DNA of 64,000 bases from the NCBI RefSeq assembly GCF_032842945.2, contig NZ_CP146606.1, positions 2,174,501 to 2,238,500 on the forward strand. The letters run 5' to 3'. Source of the DNA: Roseovarius sp. W115 (lineage in GTDB: Bacteria > Pseudomonadota > Alphaproteobacteria > Rhodobacterales > Rhodobacteraceae). The notes under the pieces were generated by a model, which was not told where the DNA came from, did no database searches, and was given only the letters and a program-made list of their open reading frames with translations. This document shows positions 26,493-35,575 of this stretch, piece by piece; the stretch's first letter is position 1, and each line of letters begins with the position of its first letter. Position numbers and translations under genes: made by a program.

Positions 26493-26786
26493 ATGGAAGA
26501 CCCGATTTGCCCGCTCTGCCGCCGACCGATCCCGCCGGAGGCGAAGCAAAGCCAACATCACCTGATTCCGAAGCTGAAGGGCGGAAAGGGCGGGGAGACT
26601 GTGCTGTTGCACCAGATCTGTCACAACGAGATCCACGCCACGCTGACCGAGGCAGAACTGGCGCGCGACTATGCGACGATAGAAGCCTTGCGCGCGCATC
26701 CCAGGCTTGAGAAGTTTGTGGCATGGATTGCCAAGCGCCCGCCGGGGTTTCATTCCAAAACGCCAGGGCGGCGGCGGAAGCGGTGA
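26493..26786 (+). CDS. Small HNH-endonuclease-like protein
   Basis: The 97-residue product has a CPLCRRPIP zinc knuckle at residues 6-14, the HH core in QHHLIPKLKGGKGGE, and ICHNEIHATLTEAE as the final H and zinc-binding part. This is the compact HNH/ββα-metal arrangement of many stand-alone HNH proteins; the basic tail (KTPGRRRKR) could bind nucleic acid. ATG 26493 is chosen because the zinc knuckle follows directly. Divergent from mscS, and 28 bases upstream of the multicopper oxidase; no toxin, restriction or phage genes nearby, so the role is unknown. Confidence 0.75.
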   Translation: MEDPICPLCRRPIPPEAKQSQHHLIPKLKGGKGGETVLLHQICHNEIHATLTEAELARDYATIEALRAHPRLEKFVAWIAKRPPGFHSKTPGRRRKR

Positions 26787-26814
26787 GGGACGCAAAAAGG
26801 GCGGATTGAGTGAC

Positions 26815-28190
26815 ATGAAAAGACGCACATTCCTGAAAGGTTCTGCCTCGGTTTTGGCCGCTTCGATTGGTAAGTCTGTTCATGCGACCGCACACCTGCG
26901 CGACATCAGAGCAAGTTCAGGGGCAGTGCAGATCGCACCTGCTGGTTATCCTCAGACTGAAGTTTGGGCGTATAATGGGCAGGTGCCTGGCGCGACCCTT
27001 CGGTTTCGCCAAGGAGATTGGCTGGAGGCGCGGCTGATCAACGATTTGCAGGAGGACACGACACTCCATTGGCATGGGCTCAGGTTGCCCAATGACATGG
27101 ATGGTGTGCCGGGCATGACACAAGAGGCGGTCGCGCCGGGCGCGTCTTTTGACTACCGCTTTCAGATGCGGGATGCGGGCACATTTTGGTATCATCCGCA
27201 TCAAAACTCGGTCGAGCAGATTTCGCGCGGCCTGGCGGGTGTGATCATTGTTGATGAGGATGAACAGCCCGACATTGACGGCGAAGAGACACTCGTGCTG
27301 CAGGATTGGCGCATGACCGAAGAGGCGCAAATACATCCGTCTTTCGGCAACCGGCACGACATGTCCCATGCGGGGCGTTTGGGCAACTACATCTCGGTAA
27401 ACGGGGGGCGGACGTCAAGGGATCCTATCCCAAAGGCGCGCGCCTACGTCTTCGTCTTGTGAACACAGCGACGGCCAAGATTATACAACTTGCTTTGCAA
27501 GGCTGGCGCGCGTGGGTTGTTGCGGTGGACGGGATGCCGCTTGACGTGCCGTATGAGACTGAGACTGTTGAGATCGGCCCGGCGCAGCGCGTGGATTTGA
27601 TCGCTGATGTCATGGCGGAAGACGGGGAAGAGGCGCTGATCGGGTCGGTCGAGCGCGGCGGCACATTTGTTTTGGCGTCTTTCGGTGTAACGTCAGGGTC
27701 TGCCGCACGTCCGGCACCGCAACCCTTGCCGCCCAATGATATGCCTTCACCCGATCTGACGACTGCGAGGTCGGTTCCCCTTGTGATGGAAGGCGGCGCG
27801 ATGCGTGGTTTACCAAATGGTGCGACGTGGCAGGGAGAAAAGATGGATGCGCGTGCTCTTGCGGAGGCTGGTCAGTTCTGGTCGTTCAACGCTGTGGCGG
27901 GAATGACGGATGCACCTTTGGTGGACGCAGGTCTGGGCGAGACAATCCGCATCCCGATGAAGAACAAAACCGCGTTCCCGCACGCGATGCATTTGCATGG
28001 TATGCATTTTCGCGAAGTCATGCAGGACGGATCGCTCGGGCCGTGGCGCGATACGCTGGTTATTCATGGTGATCAGGCGCGCGAGATTGTGTTTGTGGCC
28101 GAAAACCCTGGCGACTGGATGTTCCACTGCCATATGGCGTCGCACCAGATGTCAGGCATGATGAACTGGATCAGGGTGAATGCGACTTAA
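26815..28190 (+). pseudogene. Tat-exported multicopper oxidase, frameshifted at a G6 run
   Basis: Multicopper oxidases oxidise phenols or metal ions and reduce oxygen to water. The protein starts MKRRTFLKGSASVLAASIG, a twin-arginine signal (RRTFLK). Copper motifs are complete when frames are combined: HWHG near residue 85, WYHPHQ near 124, HAMHLHGMHF near 390 and HCHMASHQM near 437. The frame breaks at GGGGGG (27403-27408): one more G gives SVNGGADVKGSYPKG and a 458-residue protein. As written, translation stops at 27462 after cupredoxin domain 1 and part of 2. ATG 26815 has the signal-peptide start. The gene overlaps the convergent enoyl-CoA hydratase gene by 4 bases. Confidence 0.85.
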
Positions 28191-28801
28191 CGCGTGCAGA
28201 GCGCTTTGATTGCCGCCGCGTGCTCGGCGGTTGCGGTCAGCGTGTCCGTTGCAAGATCGCGAGCCGTGTCCAAAAGCGCATCTTTCTCAACAACCTGATC
28301 AAAAAGCCCCCAGTGCAGGGCTTGCTCGGCTTCGATCTTTTGCCCTGCCATCAGGATTATCTTGGCGCGTGAGGGACCGATGAGCTGTCTCAGGCGTCCG
28401 GGATCTGAGGGTTGCGGGAGAAAGCCAAGGCGCATCACGGGATAGAAAATCTTGGTGCTGGGCACAGCCACGCGCAGATCGCAGGCCAGAACCATGCCGA
28501 TGGCTCCACCCGCCACGGTGCCATTGAGGGCGGCGATGCTCAGGCCGGGCAGGGCGGCGATGGCGCCAGAGAGGCGCTCCCAGACCGGATCGGTGGCGAG
28601 TCCCGTTTTGGCAGCGTCGAGGTCCATGCCCGCCGAAAAGACCTTGCCCTCGCCGGTCAAAACAAAGGCACGGGCCTCAGTCGCGGCCTCCGCTATGTCG
28701 GCAAGCTCATTAAGCATCTCGCGGGTCAGCGAATTGGCCTTGTCCGGGCGGTTGATCGTGACCAGCCAGAGCCCGTCTGCGCCCTTGTCGAGAGTGATCA
28801 T
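28187..28801 (-). CDS. Enoyl-CoA hydratase/isomerase family protein
   Basis: Crotonase-fold enzymes hydrate, isomerise or hydrolyse acyl-CoAs. The 204-residue product, short for the family (about 250-260), has INRPDKANSLT at the N-terminus, AFVLTGEGKVFSAGMDLDA for the first oxyanion-hole strand, and ALNGTVAGGAIGMVLACDLR with the second oxyanion loop. The C-terminal trimerisation helix region appears shortened. The gene overlaps the upstream SDR gene by 4 bases (ATGA), indicating an operon of SDR then hydratase, perhaps part of a fatty-acid or aromatic acid route; the substrate is unknown. Confidence 0.85.
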   Translation of the reverse strand: MITLDKGADGLWLVTINRPDKANSLTREMLNELADIAEAATEARAFVLTGEGKVFSAGMDLDAAKTGLATDPVWERLSGAIAALPGLSIAALNGTVAGGAIGMVLACDLRVAVPSTKIFYPVMRLGFLPQPSDPGRLRQLIGPSRAKIILMAGQKIEAEQALHWGLFDQVVEKDALLDTARDLATDTLTATAEHAAAIKALCTR

Positions 28802-29547
28802 GTCAGGCCCACCCGCTTGCGTATATCCGGATCACGAAGCGAAATTTCCGCGCCGATGAATTCATCGGCATCCTTGGTGCACATCCACATCAGGGCGCGT
28901 GCGGGCCAATAAGGCGGGATGTGATCGGACCAGTCCAACTGACTCACAGGGTTAATGCCGCTGGCCTTGATTTCGTGCTGCATCTCGGTGGCCACAGTGC
29001 CTGGTGAAAGGCCCATGACGCGCAGGCCAGACGCGCGCCCTTCTTTGTCGGCGCACCGTGTGAGCATCGCGGCACCGGCTTTGGATGTACAATAATGGCT
29101 CCAGCCTTCGAGCGCGCTGCTTGCGGCCCCTGAACTGATGGTGATGATGGTGCCGCCACCTGCCTTTGTCATCACTGGCATTGCGGCGCGCATCCCGTAG
29201 AAAACGCCTTTGAGATTGATGTCGATCACCTTGCCCCATTCTTCCGGGTCGGCAGATTGCAGGTGAGAAATGGGTTCGATCACCCCCGCGTTGCCAATCA
29301 AGACATCAAGTCCACCAAACGTGCCGCAGGCAGCATCGACAGCGCGACACAGATCCTCGTACCGACCGACGTCGCAGGGCACGGCTAGTGCCTTGTTCCC
29401 AAGGTCAGACGCCAGCTCTGCTATGGCGCCTTCTGACCGCGCTGTGAGCACAACATTCGCACCCGCTTTTGCAAAATAACGCGCTGTTGATGCCCCAATT
29501 CCACGACTTGCGCCTGTGACCAGTACTGTTTTCCCAGAAAAATCCAT
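28798..29547 (-). CDS. Short-chain dehydrogenase/reductase (SDR)
   Basis: The 249-residue classical SDR has the NAD(P)-binding motif VTGASRGIGAST (residues 9-20), the NAG motif in LIGNAGVIEP, and the catalytic Ser-Tyr-Lys in TISSGAASSALEGWSHYCTS followed by KAG. The last residues (GAEISLRDPDIRKRVGL) differ from typical SDR tails, which usually end GQ...DGG. It likely oxidises or reduces a hydroxyacyl or alcohol group. It is coupled to the downstream enoyl-CoA hydratase by a 4-base overlap. Confidence 0.92.
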   Translation of the reverse strand: MDFSGKTVLVTGASRGIGASTARYFAKAGANVVLTARSEGAIAELASDLGNKALAVPCDVGRYEDLCRAVDAACGTFGGLDVLIGNAGVIEPISHLQSADPEEWGKVIDINLKGVFYGMRAAMPVMTKAGGGTIITISSGAASSALEGWSHYCTSKAGAAMLTRCADKEGRASGLRVMGLSPGTVATEMQHEIKASGINPVSQLDWSDHIPPYWPARALMWMCTKDADEFIGAEISLRDPDIRKRVGLT

Positions 29548-29695
29548 TCATTTGTTCCTTTTGCGCTTCAAACTGGGTCACAAGAAAGTCAAAAAGACTC
29601 CCATCGAGCGCCCCAGACTTGCGTAACAAGCCCTTGACCATCCTCTGGCTTGCACAGAAGCTAGGGGCGATTTTTTAAAAACGGAAGGGTTCATC

Positions 29696-31228
29696 ATGAC
29701 CTCATTTGGACAGGCCACACTTCGCAGCAGTACTTCGGCAGTGGCTTTGGGATTTTTTATGACCGGAACGGCAGCATTTGCCGATGTGACAGCTCAGGAT
29801 GTCTGGGCTGACTGGAAAGGTTACTTCGCGGGTTCTGGATACACTATGTCCGCCGAAGAAACGCTGTCGGGTGACACGCTTTCGGTGAAAAACATCGTGA
29901 TGAGCATGGAGATCCCCGAGGAAGACGCGAATATCCGCGTAGAACTGGGTGAAATCAACTTTGTTGAAAAGGGCGACGGCACCGTTTCTGTCGAGTTCCC
30001 GGCGTCCATTCCGCTGAACATTGTGGTTGATGGACCCGAGGCTGTGACCATTGCGATGGATTACAACAACACCGGCCTTGTGATGAATGTCTCGGGTGAT
30101 CCAAACGACATCACATATAACTACACGGCGGCGGAAATTGCTCTGAAGTTCAAGGAAATCGTGGCCGAGGGTCAAAGCATTGATCTGGGTGTGATGGATG
30201 TCACCGTGGCTGATATTGTTGGTACCACGACTATGAAAGTGGGCGATCTGCGTGTCGCGGACCAGAAAATGACCAGCGGTCCGGTCAGCTACAATATTGA
30301 TTTTAAAGACCCTGAAAATGAAGATGCGCGCCTGGTTCTGAAAGGCAGCCTGGCTGGTATGGATGCCACCGGGACAAGCACGCTGCCGCTCGAAATGGAT
30401 GCCGCGATGATGCATGCCGCCGTGGCCAACGGGTTCGCGGTCGATGCAGATTTGTCCTATCGCGACAATGCGATGGAGTTCGCGTTCACCGAAGGTGCCG
30501 AGAACGTTCAAGGCAGCACCAGTTCGACCACAGGTCAAATCAAAGTGGCCATGAGCGATAAGGGTCTGATTTACGACGTCGCGACCACAGGAACCAATGT
30601 CTCGATGGCGGGTGGTGAAATTCCATTTCCGGTCGAGTTTGCGCTTGAGGAAGCCGGGTTCAAGTTCGGCATGCCGATTATCAAAGGCGAAGATGAACAG
30701 GATTTCGCATTTGGATTCACCATGGGCAATTTCACGATGTCAGACCTGATCTGGGGTATTTTTGACCCAACGGGCCAGTTGCCACGTGATCCGGCGACGA
30801 TTGCCATCGACATGACCGGCAAGGCGAAACTGTTCTTTGATTTCCTGAACCCGGAAGAAATGGAAAATGTCGAGACGTCGGGTGAGATGCCGGGTGAGCT
30901 TAACTCACTCAGCCTGAACACATTGACCGTTCGCGCGGCAGGGGCCGAGCTGACCGGGTCGGGGGCGTTTACTTTTGACAACACTGACCTGGAAACTTTT
31001 GATGGCATGCCGGCTCCGGACGGTTCAGTTGACCTGAAACTGGTTGGTGCCAATGCGTTGCTTGATACGCTGGTGTCCATGGGCTTTGTGCCAGAAGATC
31101 AGGCAATGGGTGCCCGTATGATGATGGGTCTCTTTGCCGTGCCTGGTGATGGTGAGGACACGCTCGATTCCACAATCGAGGTCAAAAGCGACGGTCAGGT
31201 TCTGGCAAACGGTCAGCGTTTGCGCTGA
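29696..31228 (+). CDS. DUF2125 family exported protein
   Basis: The function is unknown; the family is largely alphaproteobacterial. The 510-residue product has a signal peptide (SAVALGFFMTGTAAFA, cleavage near residue 29) and a long mature region rich in beta-strand-like alternation with acidic surface (for example TLSVKNIVMSMEIPEED, DLGVMDVTVADIVGTTTMK). Such composition suggests a periplasmic beta-rich fold. Start ATG 29696 fits the signal peptide. It is closed by an 11-bp hairpin and precedes pmbA on the same strand. Confidence 0.8.
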   Translation: MTSFGQATLRSSTSAVALGFFMTGTAAFADVTAQDVWADWKGYFAGSGYTMSAEETLSGDTLSVKNIVMSMEIPEEDANIRVELGEINFVEKGDGTVSVEFPASIPLNIVVDGPEAVTIAMDYNNTGLVMNVSGDPNDITYNYTAAEIALKFKEIVAEGQSIDLGVMDVTVADIVGTTTMKVGDLRVADQKMTSGPVSYNIDFKDPENEDARLVLKGSLAGMDATGTSTLPLEMDAAMMHAAVANGFAVDADLSYRDNAMEFAFTEGAENVQGSTSSTTGQIKVAMSDKGLIYDVATTGTNVSMAGGEIPFPVEFALEEAGFKFGMPIIKGEDEQDFAFGFTMGNFTMSDLIWGIFDPTGQLPRDPATIAIDMTGKAKLFFDFLNPEEMENVETSGEMPGELNSLSLNTLTVRAAGAELTGSGAFTFDNTDLETFDGMPAPDGSVDLKLVGANALLDTLVSMGFVPEDQAMGARMMMGLFAVPGDGEDTLDSTIEVKSDGQVLANGQRLR

Positions 31229-31261
31229 TCTGGTCTGACACTTCGCTTTGACGGGTTATCT

Positions 31262-31293
31262 GAGGCCCGCGGTCTTGTAAGGCCGCGGGCCTC
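31262..31293 (+). terminator. Perfect 11-bp hairpin after the DUF2125 gene
   Basis: GAGGCCCGCGG pairs with CCGCGGGCCTC around a 10-nt loop, 34 bases after the stop. There is no T tract, so it may be a Rho-assisted terminator or an RNA-stabilising stem rather than a strict intrinsic terminator. Confidence 0.6.
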
Positions 31294-31327
31294 GGTCTAC
31301 CTGTTGCGGGCCGGAGTGGAGACATGA

Positions 31328-32674
31328 ATGCTGTCTGATTTGAAATCCTTGACCGACGCGCTTTTGAGTGCAGCGAAAAAGGCCGGAGCGGATGCGTCGG
31401 ACGCCATCGCGGTTGAGGGGCGGTCGCTGGACATCGCGGTGCGTAAAGGGGCCTTGGAAAAAGCAGAGCGCGCGGAGGGGACTGATATCGGATTGCGGGT
31501 TCTTATTGGCCAACGACAGGCCTGCGTTTCGGCGTCTGATACAAGTGATGCGACAATTGCCATGCTGGCCGAGCGCGCGGTGGCGATGGCGCTAGAAGCG
31601 CCGGAAGACCCGCATATCGGCTTGGCCGATCCGGAGCAGATTGTTCGGGATTGGGATGCCACGGCGTTGCAGCTTGCTGATAATGCCGAAGAACCTGCGC
31701 CAGCAAACCTCCAGGCGCAGGCCCAGGAGGCAGAAGCCTCGGCCCTGGCGGTCACTGGAGTGACCCAAGTGCAATCGGCCTCGGGAGGGTATTCGTCGCA
31801 AAACATGCACATCGCTGCGAGCAATGGGTTTGAGGGCGGATATGCGCGAACCACCACATCGTTAAGCTGTGTGGCGATTGCCGGTGAAGGCATGTCGATG
31901 CAGCGCGATTATGACGGGGATAGCCGCATCTTTGCGACGGATTTGCGTGCTGCAGATGACATTGGGCGGACAGCAGGCACACGTGCGGTCGAACAGCTTG
32001 GGGCGCGCAAGCCGCCTACGGGCGGATATCCCGTTCTGTTTGACGAACGCGTGTCCAGCACGCTCATCGGTCATCTCTTGGTGGCCAGCAACGGATCAAC
32101 TGTTGCGCGCGGGTCGTCATGGCTTTTGAACAAGCTCGGGGAACAAGTACTGCCCAAAGGTCTGTCGATCGTCGAAGACCCATTGAGACCGCGTGTTCCC
32201 GGGTCGCGCCCGTTTGATGCCGAAGGGCTTGCTGTATCGACTCGGAATATCGTGGAAGACGGCGTGCTGACAGGGTGGACGCTTGATTTGGCCACAGGGC
32301 GCAAGCTTGGGTTTGCGTCCACTGCCAACGCGCGGCGCAGCACCTCGTCACCGCCTAGCCCAAGCGTGGGCAATGTGGCCTTGACGCAAAGCACCAAGAC
32401 CCGCGACGATCTGCTTGCCGAGATGGGCACGGGGCTATTGGTGACGTCGATGATCGGTTCAACCATCAATCCCAACACGGGTGATTATTCCCGCGGCGCA
32501 TCGGGGTTTTGGGTGGAAAACGGAGAGATCACCTATCCGGTGAATGAATGCACCATTGCGGGTAGTCTGCCGGACATGCTGATGCGAATGCAGCCAGCGA
32601 ATGACGCGCGCATGTGGCTGAGCCGCACGGTGCCATCGCTTCTCATAGAGGGCATGACACTTGCCGGCGACTGA
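31328..32674 (+). CDS. PmbA/TldD-family metallopeptidase
   Basis: PmbA (TldE) with TldD forms a heterodimeric protease that processes small peptides such as microcins and the CcdA antitoxin. The 448-residue product has the family start with SLDIAVRKGALEKAERAEG, the central PVLFDERVSSTLIGHLLVAS, the RNIVEDGVLTGWTLDLATG loop, and the C-terminal GASGFWVENGEITYPVNECT with IAGSLPDML. It lacks the TldD-type HEXXXH zinc motif, which points to the PmbA partner. Its 3' end overlaps the next gene by 14 bases. Confidence 0.93.
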   Translation: MLSDLKSLTDALLSAAKKAGADASDAIAVEGRSLDIAVRKGALEKAERAEGTDIGLRVLIGQRQACVSASDTSDATIAMLAERAVAMALEAPEDPHIGLADPEQIVRDWDATALQLADNAEEPAPANLQAQAQEAEASALAVTGVTQVQSASGGYSSQNMHIAASNGFEGGYARTTTSLSCVAIAGEGMSMQRDYDGDSRIFATDLRAADDIGRTAGTRAVEQLGARKPPTGGYPVLFDERVSSTLIGHLLVASNGSTVARGSSWLLNKLGEQVLPKGLSIVEDPLRPRVPGSRPFDAEGLAVSTRNIVEDGVLTGWTLDLATGRKLGFASTANARRSTSSPPSPSVGNVALTQSTKTRDDLLAEMGTGLLVTSMIGSTINPNTGDYSRGASGFWVENGEITYPVNECTIAGSLPDMLMRMQPANDARMWLSRTVPSLLIEGMTLAGD

Positions 32675-33452
32675 TCTGGACCTTTTGATCGAGGCGGCAC
32701 AGGCCGCGGGCGATGTGGCGCGGCAGTATACCGGGCCAGCGGCCAAGGTTTGGGACAAACCGGAAGGCGCGGGGCCTGTGACCGAAGCGGATCTGGCCGT
32801 GAACCGAGTTCTGGAAGATACACTGCGCGCGGCGCGTCCGGATTACGGGTGGTTGTCCGAAGAAAGCGAGGATGACGAAGATCGACTTGACCGCGAGCGG
32901 GTGTTCATCGTCGATCCGATTGACGGCACGCGCAGCTTTATCGAAGGATCGAAAACCTGGGCGCATTCCATTGCTTTGGTTGAGCAAGGCAAAGTCGTTG
33001 CGGGCGTGATCTACCTACCCATGCGGGACAAGCTCTATGCGGCCGCGCGCGGGCTGGGTGCAACTTTGAACAGTGCGCCACTCAAAGTCGGTGCGTCTGA
33101 CAGGTTGAATGGGGCCAGCATGCTGGCTGCGAAACCAAATTTTGACGGCAAACATTGGCGCGCAGGCGAACATCCGGGTTTGGTGCGCAACTTTCGACCA
33201 TCTTTGGCCTATCGCATGGCCCTTGTCGCCGAAGGACGGTTTGACGCGATGATGACCCTGCGCGGCGCGTGGGAGTGGGACATTGCGGCGGGTGCTTTGA
33301 TCCTGACCGAAGCGGGGGCGGCGATTTCGGATCGGGACGGAGAAAGCTTGGTGTTCAACAACCGGGCGCCGAAACTGCCAGGTGTCTTGGCGGCGAACCC
33401 TGTCTTGCACGGCGAACTGCGCGAAACTTTGAAGCCAGGGGCAATCATTTAG
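32661..33452 (+). CDS. Inositol-monophosphatase family phosphatase (CysQ/SuhB-like)
   Basis: Members dephosphorylate inositol phosphates, histidinol phosphate or 3'-phosphoadenosine 5'-phosphate. The 263-residue product has metal-binding motif 1 VDPIDGTRSFIEGSKTW near residues 84-100, the upstream LSEESEDDED acidic site, and motif 2 WEWDIAAGALILTEAG near residue 203. The substrate cannot be fixed from sequence; CysQ-like 3'(2'),5'-bisphosphate nucleotidase is one option. The only start giving a full-length N-terminus is TTG 32661, inside the pmbA 3' end, so coupling to pmbA is likely. Confidence 0.85.
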   Translation: MPATDLDLLIEAAQAAGDVARQYTGPAAKVWDKPEGAGPVTEADLAVNRVLEDTLRAARPDYGWLSEESEDDEDRLDRERVFIVDPIDGTRSFIEGSKTWAHSIALVEQGKVVAGVIYLPMRDKLYAAARGLGATLNSAPLKVGASDRLNGASMLAAKPNFDGKHWRAGEHPGLVRNFRPSLAYRMALVAEGRFDAMMTLRGAWEWDIAAGALILTEAGAAISDRDGESLVFNNRAPKLPGVLAANPVLHGELRETLKPGAII

Positions 33453-33532
33453 CCGCGGCTATTGGGTATTTTGGACAAGAAAGAAGCCGTGATCGGCTTG
33501 TGCCAAGGCCATCCGAAGTCTAGAGCCAAATT

Positions 33533-34435
33533 ATGGCACGTTCTGACAACCTGACCGGTGCGCTTTTGATGATGGCGTCGATGGCGTGTTTCACGTTCAA
33601 CGACACCGCGCTGAAACTGTTGGCAGGCGACATGCCTTTGTCGCAGGTCTTGATGCTGCGCGGTCTTCTGACGACAGGTTTGACAGCCTTGCTCGCGTGG
33701 CGTCTGGGCGTATTGCGCACCCGACTGCCGCGTCGGGACTTTGGCTTGGTGGGTGTGCGCACCTTGGCTGAACTAGGTGTTGTTTATTTCTTTCTCACGG
33801 CACTCTTCAACATGCCGATCGCCAATGTCACAGCGATCCTGCAGGCGCTACCGCTAACCGTGACTCTGGCCGCTGCAGTGTTTTTGCGCGAACCCGTGGG
33901 ATGGCGCAGGATGCTGGCCATTCTGATAGGATTTGTTGGTGTTTTACTGATCATCCGGCCTGGGGCTGCGGATTTCAACGTCTATTCGCTATATGCCCTT
34001 TGTGCCGTGGGCTGTGTCACGATCCGCGATCTTTCGGCGCGCCAACTGTCGCCAGAGACCCCATCTGTATTCATCACGCTACTGACCGCGATTGCGACAT
34101 TGGTTGTATTTGGAGGAGTTAGCCTTTTCGTGGTTTGGGAGCCTGTTGATCTACGCATGGCTTCGCTCATCGGGACGGCCGCACTTTTTGTGATGGGCGG
34201 TTTGTTGTTTTCGATCATGGTGATGCGTGTGGGCGACATCGCGTTCATCGCGCCTTTTCGCTACACGGGGCTTTTATGGGCTATGGTTTTGGGATGGCTC
34301 GTCTTTGGAGAGTGGCCTGACGCACTAACACTTTTGGGTGCGGCCATCGTGGTCGCCAGCGGGTTGTTCACACTTTATCGCGAAGTGCGGACAGGGAGGA
34401 AAAGGCCGCTTGCACAGCCGTCTCGTCGACATTGA
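33533..34435 (+). CDS. EamA/DMT-family transporter
   Basis: The 300-residue membrane protein has about ten hydrophobic helices in two EamA halves (ALLMMASMACFTFNDTALKL and FVMGGLLFSIMVMRVGDIAF among them). The usual proline-rich turn and conserved LPLTVTLAAAVFLREPVGWR segment mark the drug/metabolite transporter superfamily; such proteins often export amino acids or metabolites, the substrate is unknown. Its basic C-terminal tail (RTGRKRPLAQPSRRH) is encoded by DNA that overlaps the convergent PF11316 gene by 68 bases. Confidence 0.9.
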   Translation: MARSDNLTGALLMMASMACFTFNDTALKLLAGDMPLSQVLMLRGLLTTGLTALLAWRLGVLRTRLPRRDFGLVGVRTLAELGVVYFFLTALFNMPIANVTAILQALPLTVTLAAAVFLREPVGWRRMLAILIGFVGVLLIIRPGAADFNVYSLYALCAVGCVTIRDLSARQLSPETPSVFITLLTAIATLVVFGGVSLFVVWEPVDLRMASLIGTAALFVMGGLLFSIMVMRVGDIAFIAPFRYTGLLWAMVLGWLVFGEWPDALTLLGAAIVVASGLFTLYREVRTGRKRPLAQPSRRH

Positions 34436-35192
34436 ACCGGGCTTTGAAAAAGGCGCGGTCCTCATCCGTTAGAGGTCTGAGTCCTGTATCCTTGCCGCGC
34501 GCACGGCTGTCATTGTCGTCATGTATGGCGCGCAGATACATAGGTGTGGTGGGGTCAATGATGGTTGGCATGGTGTGATGCAGTTTGTGATGGGCGAAAT
34601 TCATCACCGTCTTCTTGTCTTGTGGGCGAAACAGGACGGTTAGTCCGCAGGCCAGAAACTGCCCTTGTATGTCTTTTGCCAAAATACCATCCGGGGTTAA
34701 TTTTACAGAATAGCCGCTTGAATACTCAATCACGAGGTTCTGCCAATCGGCACGCAGTTTCCAGACGAGACGTGCGGTGCGACGGATACCGCGAATGAAA
34801 TTTGTTCCAACGGCATCATCGTCATCAAGCCGGAATTGGAGGCTTTCGGTCTGGTCTTCTCCTAGTTCTGCCTTGATCACATTTTGCATGGCTGTGCGAT
34901 GCTTGGCAGGCGGGGCCGTGACCACCTTTACCTCTGGCACTGGCGCGCAAATATCGTTGAGGCGATCCCAATAGGTTTTTGGCATACGCTCGCCGGTGAC
35001 GACCAAAAACGTGAAGCGCTTGTCTTTCTGGGCCGCAATAGAGGGCAGAGTGAGGGCTTCAAAATGACGAAAGCGCAGATCCAAACGCTCGGGAGTGTAC
35101 AGATAGGCCTCGCGTTCTTCGATGGTGTCATGCATGCGTTTGAACCCGCCAATGGCTGGGTAAGAAAACCGGCAAAGTCCGATAACGCGCAT
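34368..35192 (-). CDS. Putative rhamnosyl transferase (PF11316-like)
   Basis: This family is annotated as putative rhamnosyl transferase with little experimental support. The 274-residue product has the start MRVIGLCRFSYPAIGGFKRM, the segment FRHFEALTLPSIAAQKDKRF, then FTFLVVTGERMP and the acidic metal-site-like LQFRLDDDDAVGTNFI near residue 120, typical of a GT-A fold. ATG 35192 is used because the preceding codon is TTG. Its 3' end overlaps the convergent EamA gene by 68 bases, an unusually long convergent overlap. Confidence 0.8.
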   Translation of the reverse strand: MRVIGLCRFSYPAIGGFKRMHDTIEEREAYLYTPERLDLRFRHFEALTLPSIAAQKDKRFTFLVVTGERMPKTYWDRLNDICAPVPEVKVVTAPPAKHRTAMQNVIKAELGEDQTESLQFRLDDDDAVGTNFIRGIRRTARLVWKLRADWQNLVIEYSSGYSVKLTPDGILAKDIQGQFLACGLTVLFRPQDKKTVMNFAHHKLHHTMPTIIDPTTPMYLRAIHDDNDSRARGKDTGLRPLTDEDRAFFKARFNVDETAVQAAFSSLSALRDKV

Positions 35193-35314
35193 CAAAGAAA
35201 GTCCTGCTCAGGATTTCAGTTGTGTAACCGTGGCAAATGACATTACACCGGGCAAGGCAAAAGAACCTTTTGAAAGGCTTGTTTGAAAGCCTGTGTTGAT
35301 CCCGCCGACGGCTG

Positions 35315-35343
35315 TTGACAGCCGCCCCGACTCCCCCTATACG
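35315..35343 (+). promoter_or_regulatory. Sigma70-type promoter for the rpsL operon
   Basis: TTGACA (35315-35320) is followed by a 17-base spacer and TATACG (35338-35343), about 233 bases before rpsL. A small palindrome GGCTGTTGACAGCC spans the -35. This is the best match to a consensus promoter in the window and suits a highly expressed str operon. The 230-base leader between it and rpsL has no recognisable gene. Confidence 0.7.
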
Positions 35344-35575
35344 CCGCTCATCTCGGTGCCGGGGGTGACCCCGAAATCCGAAATCAAAATTTAAGTGGAC
35401 AAGATCCGGGCCGTTTGAGTTGCCCCGATCCTCTGGGAGCCCACCGCGTCGTTTGCCTCGGAATGGAAACGATTGCGGCCTTTTCGCTTTGCGGACGCGC
35501 GAAGCGCTATGAGATGAAACCGCACGAGGTCGTTCTTGTGCAGACACATGTGTTGAGAGACGGGAAAGAGACCCT

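Noticed and set aside
35455..35575. A possible short leader peptide before rpsL
   Set aside because: A 60-codon frame overlaps the region, but no codon bias or regulatory codon cluster was visible.
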